Shown here: piece by piece, positions 8,887 to 18,018 of the stretch
How positions within the stretch are numbered: the first letter of the stretch is position 1
Layout: each line of letters opens with the position of its first letter
Assembly: GCA_965661265.1 (NCBI GenBank)
Contig: CBFIDE010000005.1
Location: 62,001 to 126,000, forward strand
Length of the DNA stretch: 64,000 bases
Direction of reading: 5' to 3'
DNA from: CBFIDE01 sp965661265
Lineage (GTDB): Bacteria > Bacteroidota > Bacteroidia > Flavobacteriales > Schleiferiaceae
Position numbers and translations under genes: made by a program
The notes under the pieces: generated by a model
Databases searched by the model: none
Told to the model about the DNA's origin: nothing
The model's input: only the letters and a program-made list of their open reading frames with translations

Positions 8887-9892
8887 TTAGATTGGATATT
8901 AAATTGTTTGATTCTAAAAATTCATTTTCTTCCATCCATTCATCATTATAGATGGTACTCATATATCTACTACCATGATCAGGGCATAATACAACAACTA
9001 CATCCGATTCACTTAGTTTATTTGCCATTTGATGTAGTACCGAGAAAGCCGCACCGCATGAAAAGCCAAGAAGCATTCCTTCTTTTTTTGCAATATTTCT
9101 AGCCATTAAGGCTGAGTTCTTATCAGCAACTTTCTCAAAATGATCAACAATATCAAAATTAAATGTACCGGGAATATAGTTCTTCCCTACGTTCTCAGAT
9201 TTATTAGCATATATCTCAGATTCTATCACTTCACCAGTTTCATGGTATGCCTTAAAGGCAGAACCATAAGAATCTGCCGCCCAAATTTTAATATTTGGAT
9301 TTTTGGCTTTCAGATACTTTCCTACGCCACTTATTGTTCCTCCAGTAGTGCCACTACTTATAAAGTGCGTGATTTTTCCTTTTGTTTGCTCCCAAATTTC
9401 AGCGCCCGTTGAATTAAAGTGAGCATCAGGATTTAAAGGGTTTTCATATTGGTTTACCCAAATACTATTTTTAATTTCATTGTGAAGCCTTGCCGCTGTT
9501 GAAGGAGGTGAGTCTGGATGATCTTTGGGCAATGAAGCATCACAAATAATAATCTTGGCTCCCAAAGATTTAAGAACTTGAATTTTTTCTTGAGAGTGCT
9601 TATTTGTTAAAATACAAATAGCCGTATAGGATTTTGCAGCAGCACATATGGCCAATCCAATTCCAGTATTACCTGAAGTACATTCAATAATAGTTCCTCC
9701 GGGACTTAGTTTTCCACTCCTCTCGGCTTCCTCAATAACATGAAGACCAACTCTATCCTTTACGGATAAGCCAGGATTGAAGTATTCAAGCTTAGCAAAT
9801 ACCTCAGATTGAATATCATCAAGACTATTCTGTAGCCTAACTAAGGGAGTATTCCCTACAGTTTTTGTAATGCTACTGTATGCTTCAATCAT
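8873..9892 (-). CDS. Cysteine-synthase-fold PLP enzyme; candidate cysteate synthase (CapA-like)
   Basis: Fold-type II PLP enzyme of 339 residues. PLP lysine is Lys45 in GLSVKDRVG, the substrate loop TSGNTG is at 72-77 and the phosphate-binding stretch GTTGGT near 181-186. The sequence reads more like the cystathionine beta-synthase catalytic core (AERSGKLSPGGTIIE, TSGNTGIGLA) than canonical CysK. In capnine biosynthesis such an enzyme is reported to make L-cysteate with sulfite as nucleophile. Here it overlaps the acyltransferase-like gene by 14 bp and the SDR gene by 4 bp, which supports that role over general cysteine synthesis. Cysteine synthase remains the main alternative. Confidence 0.82.
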   Translation of the reverse strand: MIEAYSSITKTVGNTPLVRLQNSLDDIQSEVFAKLEYFNPGLSVKDRVGLHVIEEAERSGKLSPGGTIIECTSGNTGIGLAICAAAKSYTAICILTNKHSQEKIQVLKSLGAKIIICDASLPKDHPDSPPSTAARLHNEIKNSIWVNQYENPLNPDAHFNSTGAEIWEQTKGKITHFISSGTTGGTISGVGKYLKAKNPNIKIWAADSYGSAFKAYHETGEVIESEIYANKSENVGKNYIPGTFNFDIVDHFEKVADKNSALMARNIAKKEGMLLGFSCGAAFSVLHQMANKLSESDVVVVLCPDHGSRYMSTIYNDEWMEENEFLESNNLISNLNGSI

Positions 9893-10698
9893 TTGATTAC
9901 TGTTTTTATCTCAGCTGTTTGTTTGCGTACTAAATTTTTAAACCATCTTGGATATATTCTATTTAGATATACTCCAAAACGCTCTTTACCACCAATATAA
10001 ATCTCATATTTCCCTTGTTTTACTGCTTTAAAAACTTTGTCTGCCAAAACAGAAGGGAGCATTCCTTTCTCTTGGTTCAGGTCCATTTTATTGTGCGCTT
10101 CTCCTTTGGCATTAAAAGCATTCTTTGAAATATCAGTTTTAATATATCCAGGACAAATGATAGTCACCTTAATATTATCCTCATGGTGTTCTGCTCTTAT
10201 TGAATCAAAAAAACCATGTAATGCGTGCTTAGAAGCAGAATAACCAGATCTATAAGCTGTACCGAATTTGCCTGCTAAGCTAGAAGTTACAATAAATTGT
10301 CCATGCCCTTGTTTCTTAAATAGAGGTAAGATCATTTGAGTAAGTTGAACATAGGATAAAAAATTAATTTGCATTAATTTCTTGAAAACCTTTAAATCGG
10401 TCAGCTCAAACTTAGATCGTTGCGAAATTCCAGCATTATGAACTAAGATATCAATATTTGGATTCTCAGATAGAACTAGATTTCCAACAGATTGGATTTC
10501 TTCTTCAGAGCTCATATCCATTGAGTATACCTTTACAAAAGGAGCTCCTTTTGAAAGACTTTCTTGCCTAACTTTCTCCAGTTCATCTAATCTTCTAGCT
10601 GTAATAATTAGGCCGTAAGCTTCAGAAGCGTACTTTAAAGCTAATGCTTTGCCAATACCACTAGATGCACCAGTAATCCATACTGTTTCTACTTTCAT
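9889..10698 (-). CDS. SDR-family reductase; candidate 3-ketocapnine reductase
   Basis: Short-chain dehydrogenase/reductase of 269 residues. The nucleotide motif TGASSGIGKA, the structural NAG (HNAGIS), the catalytic Ser (IVTSSLAGK) and YSASK are all intact, so it should be active with NAD(P)H. It resembles the DHRS7 / 3-ketosphinganine-reductase side of the superfamily and has a basic C-terminus (RWFKNLVRKQTAEIK) that could sit on a membrane. It is the first gene of a four-gene operon; its ATGA overlap couples it to the cysteine-synthase-like gene. Reduction of the 3-keto group of the lipid base is the natural inferred role. Confidence 0.83.
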   Translation of the reverse strand: MKVETVWITGASSGIGKALALKYASEAYGLIITARRLDELEKVRQESLSKGAPFVKVYSMDMSSEEEIQSVGNLVLSENPNIDILVHNAGISQRSKFELTDLKVFKKLMQINFLSYVQLTQMILPLFKKQGHGQFIVTSSLAGKFGTAYRSGYSASKHALHGFFDSIRAEHHEDNIKVTIICPGYIKTDISKNAFNAKGEAHNKMDLNQEKGMLPSVLADKVFKAVKQGKYEIYIGGKERFGVYLNRIYPRWFKNLVRKQTAEIKTVIK

Positions 10699-10815
10699 AA
10701 ATGGAAAATTTCCCTTTCATTAAGAGCGTCTAATTTACTAAATTTTAAACGCATTTCTAGCTTTAACAGAGCTTTAGAACCTCACTTTATTCACTAGTTT
10801 AGTGTTGGCTTTATA

Positions 10816-11850
10816 TTACCATTCCCATCCAAATCCAGTGGTGAAAATATAATCTGTTTCGTTACCACTTATTGCAGGTTGATTGTCGTAATTGACTGTT
10901 ACACCTGCTCTTATGTAAAGATCGTTTAATATAAAGTTGTCATATTTGGCGTCAAATCTAAAGTCTGTTCTAATACGGCCAGATTCAGTAAGACTTGGAT
11001 AGAATGTTGCTGTTGTGAATAAGTTTAAATCTCCGATATCATATAGATTTAATTCTGAACCTATAAATCCTTCCCAAGATATTTTATCTTCAGTACCACT
11101 TGCTTCACTAAAATTTTCAACGTTAGAAGCTGCACCTAAGTTAAATCCCCAATAAGATTTATTGGTATGTATGATATAATTACCAATACCGACTTTAGAA
11201 TTAATTCTGGTATCCAAGGCTTGCTCGGTATTTGAAAGAAAAGTAACGTCTGCAGATAAGTACCAGTCAGTCGGTAGGAAGTATCTAAAACCAATTCCGG
11301 CGTCATTTCTTTTAATATCATTGATTGAGTCTTGGCGAGATAAAAGAGAGTTATAGTAAACGTCTAATGACCAAAAATCCTCTAGATAACTTAATCTACT
11401 ATTTAGAGTAAATTGGCTTTGGTTATTAGCTTTAGTCCTACTGTAACCTAGGTCAATATTGGCATTGAGTCTGCTAAAGAACCCCTCATCCAAGCTATTG
11501 ACATATACGATCGCTTCTTGACTTACTTCAATTTGTTCTCCATTTTCATCGATAAGAAGTAACTCTCCGTCAGAGGTGCTAGAAAAAGTCCCATTTACTC
11601 TCCTTCCATCAGAAAGATTCAAAAGGAATTTTGACTTAGTTTTTATTTTTTTAACAGCATCCCAGTCTATTTGAAAGTCACTATCTGAATAGCTTGTTTC
11701 AAAGATAATTACCCCTTTATTCATGCTTTTAACTGTTCCTACAATCACATCATTGTTGTTTAAAGTCAATGAATCTTGTTGTGCCTTTAAGTTTATGCTT
11801 AGTGTTACAAAAGCCATGTATAATAAAAGGCTGACTTTTTTTAAAATCAT
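10816..11850 (-). CDS. DUF481-family outer-membrane beta-barrel protein
   Basis: A 344-residue secreted protein. A signal peptide (residues 1-23, ending LKAQ) precedes a small beta domain that reads like repeated Sm/YxxD-type strands (NNDVIVGTVKSMNKGVIIFET, LNLSDGRRVNGTF). It is followed by a C-terminal barrel of alternating aromatic strands (DVYYNSLLSRQDS, FRYFLPTDWYLSADVTFLSN) ending in an aromatic residue (FGWEW). This is the DUF481 architecture, whose function is not established. It stands alone, with its own -7 promoter element 24 bp upstream. Confidence 0.85.
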   Translation of the reverse strand: MILKKVSLLLYMAFVTLSINLKAQQDSLTLNNNDVIVGTVKSMNKGVIIFETSYSDSDFQIDWDAVKKIKTKSKFLLNLSDGRRVNGTFSSTSDGELLLIDENGEQIEVSQEAIVYVNSLDEGFFSRLNANIDLGYSRTKANNQSQFTLNSRLSYLEDFWSLDVYYNSLLSRQDSINDIKRNDAGIGFRYFLPTDWYLSADVTFLSNTEQALDTRINSKVGIGNYIIHTNKSYWGFNLGAASNVENFSEASGTEDKISWEGFIGSELNLYDIGDLNLFTTATFYPSLTESGRIRTDFRFDAKYDNFILNDLYIRAGVTVNYDNQPAISGNETDYIFTTGFGWEW

Positions 11851-11873
11851 AGAATCCTTTTTGTTTGAGGCGG

Positions 11874-11881
11874 CAAAATTA
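11874..11881 (-). promoter_or_regulatory. Bacteroidota -7 promoter element (TAATTTTG on minus)
   Basis: Exact TAnnTTTG match on the minus strand, about 24 bp upstream of the DUF481 start codon, in an 80-bp intergenic space. Confidence 0.55.
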
Positions 11882-11930
11882 ATTTATTGATTTGAGGTAT
11901 AAAATTATTTGCATTTTTAATTCATGAGAC

Positions 11931-13169
11931 TTATTGCCGCCTATTAGCTAAAAGGCTTGGTGGTTCTCCGCTAAAAGGATTCATCCCTCTTCCTATGCTT
12001 TTTGCTTCTATACCTGAGGCGCGCATTAACTTTCTCTCACCAAAACGTGTTCTCATATTATCCATGGCTTGAGAAAGATTAATAAGTTTCTCTGAGTCTT
12101 CAAATAGGTTGATCTGATAGGCACCACCGGCTAGATCACTAAACTTAATTCCTATAAGTCTCACCAAAACTCTTCTGTGGTAAAGTTTTTCAAATAGTTC
12201 TAGCACTGTATTGATAAGAATGTGATCTACAGAAGTGTATGGAATTCTCTTTTGGATGCTTCTAGTATCAAAGTCTGAGTATCTTAATTTAATGCTAACA
12301 CAGGCTGTGAGTTTGTCTCCTTTTCTTAATTGATAAGCCATATTTTCTGCCATGGCTGTTAAAATGCCTTTAAGTTTTTGCATATCTATAGTGTCTTTAT
12401 CAAAAGTTCTTTCTGTAGAAATACTTTTTCTTTCGTGATAGGGAATCACAGGGCTATTGTCTATCCCTTGGGCTTTTCTCCATAATGTAGTGCCGTTTTT
12501 ACCAAAAACATTTTCCAAAAGTTCAAGAGGCATTTCCTGGAGAGTTTGAATTCTTTTTACGCCTAAATTTCTGAGATTTTGATAAGTCTTTTTACCTACC
12601 ATTGGAATTTTTTTTACGGAAAGGGGTGCTAAAAAACCTTTCTCAGAACCATACTGTATTTGCAGTTGATTGTTAGGTTTAGCTTCTCCGGTTGCAATCT
12701 TAGAAACAGTTTTATTTATAGAATGTCCAAAGGATATAGGAAGGCCTGTTTCTTTTGTAATCTTCTTTCTTATATCAGAGGCTAATTTATAGGTTCCAAA
12801 AAACCTCTCCATTCCTGTAAGGTCTATATAAAACTCATCTATAGATGATTTTTCAAATAAAGGCACTTCTCCTTTAATAACCTCTGTAACCATCTGGGAA
12901 TATTTGCTGTAATTAGCAGAATTACCTCTGATAACTACAGCCTCAGGGCATAGCTGCTTAGCCATTTTCATAGGCATTGCAGAGTGTATTCCAAAGCGTC
13001 TAGCCTCATAGCTACAAGAGGCAACAACACCTCTATCACTGGTGCCTCCAATTAGAATAGGTCTATTGCTTAGCCTGCTGTCCATTAGGCGTTCTACGGA
13101 AACAAAGAAGGTGTCTAAATCCATATGGACAATATTCTTATCCTTCCTTCCTATATCTGAACTTTTCAT
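11931..13169 (-). CDS. dinB: DNA polymerase IV (Y-family)
   Basis: Y-family translesion DNA polymerase, 412 residues. Catalytic acids are visible: Asp17 in VHMDLDTFFVSVE, and Asp111-Glu112 in SSIDEFYIDLTG. A beta-clamp-binding peptide QINLF lies at 352-356, so it should load onto the replication clamp. It is the last gene of the damage cassette; its start shares ATGA with the stop of the DnaE-like polymerase gene, so the two polymerases are probably made together. The pairing of DinB with a DnaE-type polymerase recalls the ImuB/DnaE2 mutasome, but this protein keeps its catalytic residues, unlike ImuB. Confidence 0.93.
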   Translation of the reverse strand: MKSSDIGRKDKNIVHMDLDTFFVSVERLMDSRLSNRPILIGGTSDRGVVASCSYEARRFGIHSAMPMKMAKQLCPEAVVIRGNSANYSKYSQMVTEVIKGEVPLFEKSSIDEFYIDLTGMERFFGTYKLASDIRKKITKETGLPISFGHSINKTVSKIATGEAKPNNQLQIQYGSEKGFLAPLSVKKIPMVGKKTYQNLRNLGVKRIQTLQEMPLELLENVFGKNGTTLWRKAQGIDNSPVIPYHERKSISTERTFDKDTIDMQKLKGILTAMAENMAYQLRKGDKLTACVSIKLRYSDFDTRSIQKRIPYTSVDHILINTVLELFEKLYHRRVLVRLIGIKFSDLAGGAYQINLFEDSEKLINLSQAMDNMRTRFGERKLMRASGIEAKSIGRGMNPFSGEPPSLLANRRQ

Positions 13170-16100
13170 TTTAATATCTCTTTAGATTTTTCTCGTTTAC
13201 TACTGATTTCTGGTGTTTGATTAGAGCTATTATCAGAGTATCTAGGGTCTTCAATAATATCTTCTTTATGCATCTCGCTTACTTCTATGATATAGCAATC
13301 AAACTCTTCTGTAAGCTTTCCTATAATGGTGTAAATACCTTTTCCTTTAAAAGGATACTTTGCAGCAGAAGGAGGGAAGTGTACGGTATCTATATAGGCT
13401 CCTTCTTGATCTATAAAAGTTCCAAAAAGCATTCTTTTACCCTTGGTAGTTTTAGTAGTTTTTAAGGCAACTAAATAGCCTAGACACTTTACTGTCCAAA
13501 GCTTGCGTGAAGAAAGATCTTTAGCTAAAGAAATGCCTTTAGGAAGTTCATTAGCTAAAAGCGAAAAAGGATTAGAGAGAGGGAATCCTAGGTGCTCAAT
13601 TTCATCAAAAGCATCTTCTAGTTGTGCTGTATATAATGGAGGAAAAGTATAATTTTTGGGTTCTGAGTTGAACAGCTCTTTTGTAGGCTTACTCTTCTTC
13701 TTGTGGCCTAATAAAAAGTGCGCTTCCCAAAGCAATTCTTTTTTGTCTTTTTCTGTAAACCTTAAAGCGCCTATTCTGATTAGAATAATTATTTGCTCTA
13801 GAGAAATACTTAATCTCTTAATTAAATCTCTGATAGATTTATAAGGTCCATTTTCTCTTTCGTTAAGAATAGAATTAATCAAATTACTCTCTAAGCCTTT
13901 GATAAAAGCTAGGCCTAAAAAAATGATCTTTCCGTTGATAATGCACAAGCCATCACTTCTATTAACGCAAGGTGCCTCAATGATAGCGCCGTGCTGCCTT
14001 GCTTCGTGAGCATAGTGTTCCCTGCTATAAAACCCTCCAGAATTATTAAGGGTAGCCAGCATATATTCAATAGGGTAGTAGGCCTTTAGAAATAAGCTTT
14101 GATAGCTCTCTACAGCATAAGAAGCAGAGTGTCCTTTGGCAAAAGCATAACCAGCAAAGCTTTCTGTTTGTCGCCATATTTCAGCACTTAGCTCTTTGTT
14201 ATATCCTTTCTGCTCACAGTTATCAAAGAATTTTAAGCGCACTTTTTCAAACTCCTCTCTACTTCTAAATTTTCCAGACATACCTCTACGCAATACATCG
14301 GCTTCAGCCAAACTAAGGCCCGCAAAGTAATGGGCTACTTTAATTACATCTTCTTGATAAACCATCACTCCAAAAGTTTCAGGCATAATTTCTAGCATAA
14401 TAGGATGAGCGTCTTTTCTTTTTTCTGGAAAGCGATACCGCTGAATATATTCCTTCATCATGCCGGATTTAGATACGCCAGGCCTAATTACAGAGCTTGC
14501 TGCTACTAAGCCTAAATAATTGTCTACTTGCAGTTTTTTTAGAAGCATTCTCATAGCGGGGGATTCAACGTAAAAGCAGCCTATAGCTTTTGCTGTCCTT
14601 AGAAGCTCCTTAATTTTAGAGTCTTTTTTAAATCGCCTTAAATCATGAATATCAATCGATGGATCTTTAGGGTGATTGTGAGCAATAATTTTTAAACTAT
14701 CCTTAATTTTTCCAAGCCCTCTCTGGCTTAAAATATCAAACTTATAAAGCCCTACATCTTCAGCAACAACCATATCAAATTGAACGGTAGGGTAGTTTTT
14801 GGGTGGAAGAAAACTAGCGCCAAAGTAATTCAGATCTCTATCAGCTATCAGGATGCCACTAGAATGTACGCTTAGGTAATTGGGGAAGCCCTGAATGTAA
14901 ACACTGTACTTCAGTACTAGCTTATGCATTTGATCTAATTGCTGGGCATTGAAATGCCCTTTTGATAGGAGGTCGATATCTTCTTTGGGCAAACCAAAAA
15001 CTTTACCTAGCTCTCTAATTACAGCTCTGTATTGAAAGCTTACATAGGTGCCTTGAAGTGCAGCATAAGGGAATCTTTCAAAAATATATCGTGTGACATC
15101 ATCTCTGTCTGTCCATGAAAAATCAATGTCAAAATCTGGTGGGTTTTGGCGGTATAGATTGATAAAGCGTTCAAAGTAAAGATCTAATTCTATAGGGTCA
15201 ACGTCTGTAATTCTCATTAAATAGGCTACAATACTATTTGCGCCACTTCCTCTACCTACGTAGAAATAGCCCTTAGATCGTGCGTATTTTAATATCCTCC
15301 AGTTGATTAAAAAATAGGAGACAAAATTCTTCTGATAAATAATCCCTAATTCCTTCTCTAATCTGTCTAAGACCCTTTTTCCTGCTCTTGGATACCTATA
15401 ATAAAGATTGTCTTTGCAGATCTTTTTCATGAGCCTAAAGTCTAGCTCTTTATTATTGGTATAGCTAGATTGATTATGGTTCTTATTAGGATTGTCAAAA
15501 TCAAAATGGATCTGATTAGTCTGTAAAAGTTGATCTGCTTGCTCTAATAAAAAACTAAAATCTGTACCATAGGCGGCATAAAGCTCTTCTTTAGAAATAA
15601 TCAAATCCTCAGAGTCTGCTTGTTGGTTGGGTTCTAATTTGCTTAAAAGACAATTTTCATTAATAGCTCTTAAAAGCCTATGTGTATTAAAATCTTTTTT
15701 ATTCCTAAAGCTAAAATGAGGCATGGCCAGTAATTTGCTTTTAGAAATTTTCTGCTGCTTTCTTTGAAGTTTTATAAGCTGCTTTGGCTCAAGGCCGATA
15801 TATTCATTAGCCTCAAGAGAAAACTTACTGTAATTATCAAAGGGGTAAATAATTGAACAATTGCTAAGCTCATGATAAGGGGCTCTATCATCAAATGCTT
15901 TTTTAGCATGCAGGTGTTCTGATAAGTGTTTGTTTAATTGATAGAATCCTTGGTTGTCTTTAGCAATAACAACATACTTCTGATGAATAGAATTTCTGAA
16001 GTCTACTCCTAAGCTCATTTCTAGCTTATTCTTTTTAGCAAGTCTTGCCATATCTAGACATGCTGAGGTATTATTAATATCTGTAATTGCCATACGTTTA

Positions 16101-16189
16101 TAGCCTAATTCAGAAATTAACTTTAATAAGTCTTTGGGCGATACGGTTCCGTAGCGCAAGCTGTAATAGGAGTGTGTGTTCACAAGCAT
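13166..16189 (-). CDS. DnaE-like DNA polymerase III alpha subunit, error-prone type
   Basis: C-family DNA polymerase of 1007 residues, shorter than replicative DnaE (about 1160) and lacking the tau-binding tail. The polymerase acids are intact: PDFDID near 351-356 and Asp in KFDILSQ near 485. The N-terminal PHP domain is degraded: the usual HxH is NTH (residues 4-6) and the TDHGN motif is TDINN (36-40). A C-terminal OB fold is visible (VKCLGYLVALKTTKTTKGKR region). Location between SRAP and dinB in a repressor-led operon indicates damage-induced translesion synthesis rather than bulk replication. I chose the ATG at 16189; a TTG two codons upstream is possible. Confidence 0.9.
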   Translation of the reverse strand: MLVNTHSYYSLRYGTVSPKDLLKLISELGYKRMAITDINNTSACLDMARLAKKNKLEMSLGVDFRNSIHQKYVVIAKDNQGFYQLNKHLSEHLHAKKAFDDRAPYHELSNCSIIYPFDNYSKFSLEANEYIGLEPKQLIKLQRKQQKISKSKLLAMPHFSFRNKKDFNTHRLLRAINENCLLSKLEPNQQADSEDLIISKEELYAAYGTDFSFLLEQADQLLQTNQIHFDFDNPNKNHNQSSYTNNKELDFRLMKKICKDNLYYRYPRAGKRVLDRLEKELGIIYQKNFVSYFLINWRILKYARSKGYFYVGRGSGANSIVAYLMRITDVDPIELDLYFERFINLYRQNPPDFDIDFSWTDRDDVTRYIFERFPYAALQGTYVSFQYRAVIRELGKVFGLPKEDIDLLSKGHFNAQQLDQMHKLVLKYSVYIQGFPNYLSVHSSGILIADRDLNYFGASFLPPKNYPTVQFDMVVAEDVGLYKFDILSQRGLGKIKDSLKIIAHNHPKDPSIDIHDLRRFKKDSKIKELLRTAKAIGCFYVESPAMRMLLKKLQVDNYLGLVAASSVIRPGVSKSGMMKEYIQRYRFPEKRKDAHPIMLEIMPETFGVMVYQEDVIKVAHYFAGLSLAEADVLRRGMSGKFRSREEFEKVRLKFFDNCEQKGYNKELSAEIWRQTESFAGYAFAKGHSASYAVESYQSLFLKAYYPIEYMLATLNNSGGFYSREHYAHEARQHGAIIEAPCVNRSDGLCIINGKIIFLGLAFIKGLESNLINSILNERENGPYKSIRDLIKRLSISLEQIIILIRIGALRFTEKDKKELLWEAHFLLGHKKKSKPTKELFNSEPKNYTFPPLYTAQLEDAFDEIEHLGFPLSNPFSLLANELPKGISLAKDLSSRKLWTVKCLGYLVALKTTKTTKGKRMLFGTFIDQEGAYIDTVHFPPSAAKYPFKGKGIYTIIGKLTEEFDCYIIEVSEMHKEDIIEDPRYSDNSSNQTPEISSKREKSKEILK

Positions 16190-16303
16190 ATACAATCGTT
16201 TTAAAACCTAAAGCCAGTAATGGCTAAAGCTTTGGATTATTAATATTTGTGAATTATGAAGCTTTTGAGAATGAAGAAACTATTTTTTAGCGACCTAGTT
16301 TAC
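16190..16303 (-). other. Intergenic gap inside the damage cassette
   Basis: The only sizeable gap in the cassette (114 bp). It holds two direct copies of CTAAAGC (16208-16214 and 16224-16230) overlapping a short hairpin AGCCA-GTAA-TGGCT (16212-16225). I see no TAnnTTTG promoter for the polymerase genes and no strong terminator, so read-through from the repressor promoter is likely. The repeats could be a second regulatory site or an mRNA-processing hairpin. Confidence 0.35.
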
Positions 16304-17116
16304 TCAATCATTCTCATTGTTTTTTCGTTTTCTGGCAGCACTCATGCCCATGCCTTCTAACTTTATCTCTTTATTTAATTGATAATCATATTCTTTAAAA
16401 AGTGGCGCTCCAATAGGTTCAAGAAGCTCTAATCCATTGGCGGCAGGATGCTTAATTTCATTTGAAATGGGATAAGTATTCATCTCTTCAGCAGGGTAGG
16501 GCTTTAACATCGATGTGACATCATCTAATTCTAAGTCTGCATTAAGCCAATCTCTTTCTTGATCTGCTGTTAAAATTACGGGAGACCTATGGTGCCCAAT
16601 CTCTTGAGTAACCTTATTGGATACCGTGGTAATAATAGCATGGCTTTGAATGATTTCTCCGGTTTCTGTGTTTACCCAAGTATCCCATATCCCTGCAAAG
16701 GCAAAAGGCCTTTTTTTGTCTCTTAGATAAACCAAATAAGGTTTGCTTAATTTTTCTTTTTCAGGCCCTTCAAGAAAAGCATCGGCTATAATTAAACACC
16801 TTTGACTCCTTATGGGTTTCCTAAAAGATGGTTTGCTGATAATTCCTTTAGCTCCTGTATAATCTGTCCTATTCTCTTTATTGTGATCCCCCTCAGATCG
16901 GGCGTTAAAAAAGTACATAGGTTTCTTTGCCCAAAAGGGGGTGAGTCCAAACCTGAAGTAACTTATCTGATTGGGATTCTCACTGCTAATGATTGGTGCA
17001 TAATCACCTGGAGAAACATTCACATTAAGCCTATGTTTAGAGGGGCTGCTGTCTTTTACATTAAACCTTTTTTCAATTTGTTGAACGCTGCTAACTACTG
17101 TATATCTCCCGCACAT
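16304..17116 (-). CDS. SOS response-associated protein (SRAP, YedK/HMCES family)
   Basis: A 270-residue SRAP-domain protein. These proteins cross-link through the amino group and thiol of Cys2 to abasic sites in single-stranded DNA and protect them. Cys2 follows the start directly (MCGRYT), the conserved Asn is in NARSEG (about 71), the Glu in ADAFLEG (about 116) and the His in HHRSPVIL (about 175). All key residues are present. The gene shares one base with the upstream DUF72 stop (TAATG). Its place between a repressor and two translesion polymerases fits handling of abasic lesions at stalled forks. Confidence 0.92.
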   Translation of the reverse strand: MCGRYTVVSSVQQIEKRFNVKDSSPSKHRLNVNVSPGDYAPIISSENPNQISYFRFGLTPFWAKKPMYFFNARSEGDHNKENRTDYTGAKGIISKPSFRKPIRSQRCLIIADAFLEGPEKEKLSKPYLVYLRDKKRPFAFAGIWDTWVNTETGEIIQSHAIITTVSNKVTQEIGHHRSPVILTADQERDWLNADLELDDVTSMLKPYPAEEMNTYPISNEIKHPAANGLELLEPIGAPLFKEYDYQLNKEIKLEGMGMSAARKRKNNEND

Positions 17117-18018
17117 TATAAGTCTAGTTTTAAGTTAGAGTTATATAGCTTAGGAAGAGAATTAATACTCCAGCCTTTCTTTTTTAAAAGCTCCCCAAGA
17201 AAAATAATATTGCTTGCGCTTAAAGATTTATCTGCTTGATGTGTAAAGAAATTCACCTGTCTAATACCTTGTTTGAACCAAGAGTCTAAACGATCACTCC
17301 ATGATTTTAAACGCTCTTTATCTATGGCTTCACCATAGGCGTTAAAGCGTAAAAACACATGGTCAGCACTTAGCATTTGATGTATGGCATCTCTTCTGCC
17401 TGCTGTTTCAGAAATAATAAGTCCTACATTTCTAGCGCTTAAATGCTCATGCAGCCTTTCCATAGCCTTTTTGTCCTGAAACCATTCTGGATGTCTGATT
17501 TCAATAGAGCAAGGCCAATCCTGAGGTAGTTGATCACTCAGCCACAGCAATTCTTCAATACGATCTGGCTTAAAGTAATCGGGCATTTGAGTAAAAAATC
17601 CACCTAAGTGATCTCCTAATTCATACATCCTAGCTATAAAGTCTGTAATAACATCTCCTTTGGTAGGAATCTCTCTTCTGTGAGTTATAGACTGTGTAAG
17701 TTTAGGGTAGAATTTAAAACCCTCACTAACGCTCTCGCGCCAATTAACAACAGTTTCAGGCTTAGGGAAGTTATAATAAGTAGCGTTCAGCTCTATTGAG
17801 TTAAATTGCTTTGCATATTCTTTTAGGTAATTCTTGACAGGCGTTTTAGGTGGGTAGACAGAGCCAACATAAGCTTTGTCATTCCATAAAGGACAACCCA
17901 TTCTGATTTCAACCTCTGAACTAGGCTCTAGTTTAGAGAGGTGCTTAGAGCTCAGGGGATGATCAGCCGGAAGGCTAAAATCTACATTGCTTATGTCTTC
18001 TAATCTTCCAAACTTCAT
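17116..18018 (-). CDS. DUF72 family protein (YecE-like)
   Basis: A 300-residue DUF72 protein, TIM-barrel-like, of unestablished function. Recognisable family features are the early EIRMGCPLWNDKAYVGSVYP region, the FNSIELNATYYNFPKPETVVNWRE stretch (read in pieces), FKFYPKLTQSITH, and IEIRHPEWF. It is predicted cytoplasmic. It starts immediately after the repressor stop (TAGATG) and shares a base with the SRAP gene, so it is part of the damage cassette. That context suggests a DNA-repair or nucleic-acid role; this is inference, since no catalytic role is known to me. Confidence 0.88.
   Translation of the reverse strand: MKFGRLEDISNVDFSLPADHPLSSKHLSKLEPSSEVEIRMGCPLWNDKAYVGSVYPPKTPVKNYLKEYAKQFNSIELNATYYNFPKPETVVNWRESVSEGFKFYPKLTQSITHRREIPTKGDVITDFIARMYELGDHLGGFFTQMPDYFKPDRIEELLWLSDQLPQDWPCSIEIRHPEWFQDKKAMERLHEHLSARNVGLIISETAGRRDAIHQMLSADHVFLRFNAYGEAIDKERLKSWSDRLDSWFKQGIRQVNFFTHQADKSLSASNIIFLGELLKKKGWSINSLPKLYNSNLKLDL

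Noticed and set aside
16802..17239. 145-codon plus-strand frame across the SRAP and DUF72 genes
   Set aside because: It is antisense to two well-supported genes and encodes no recognisable protein.
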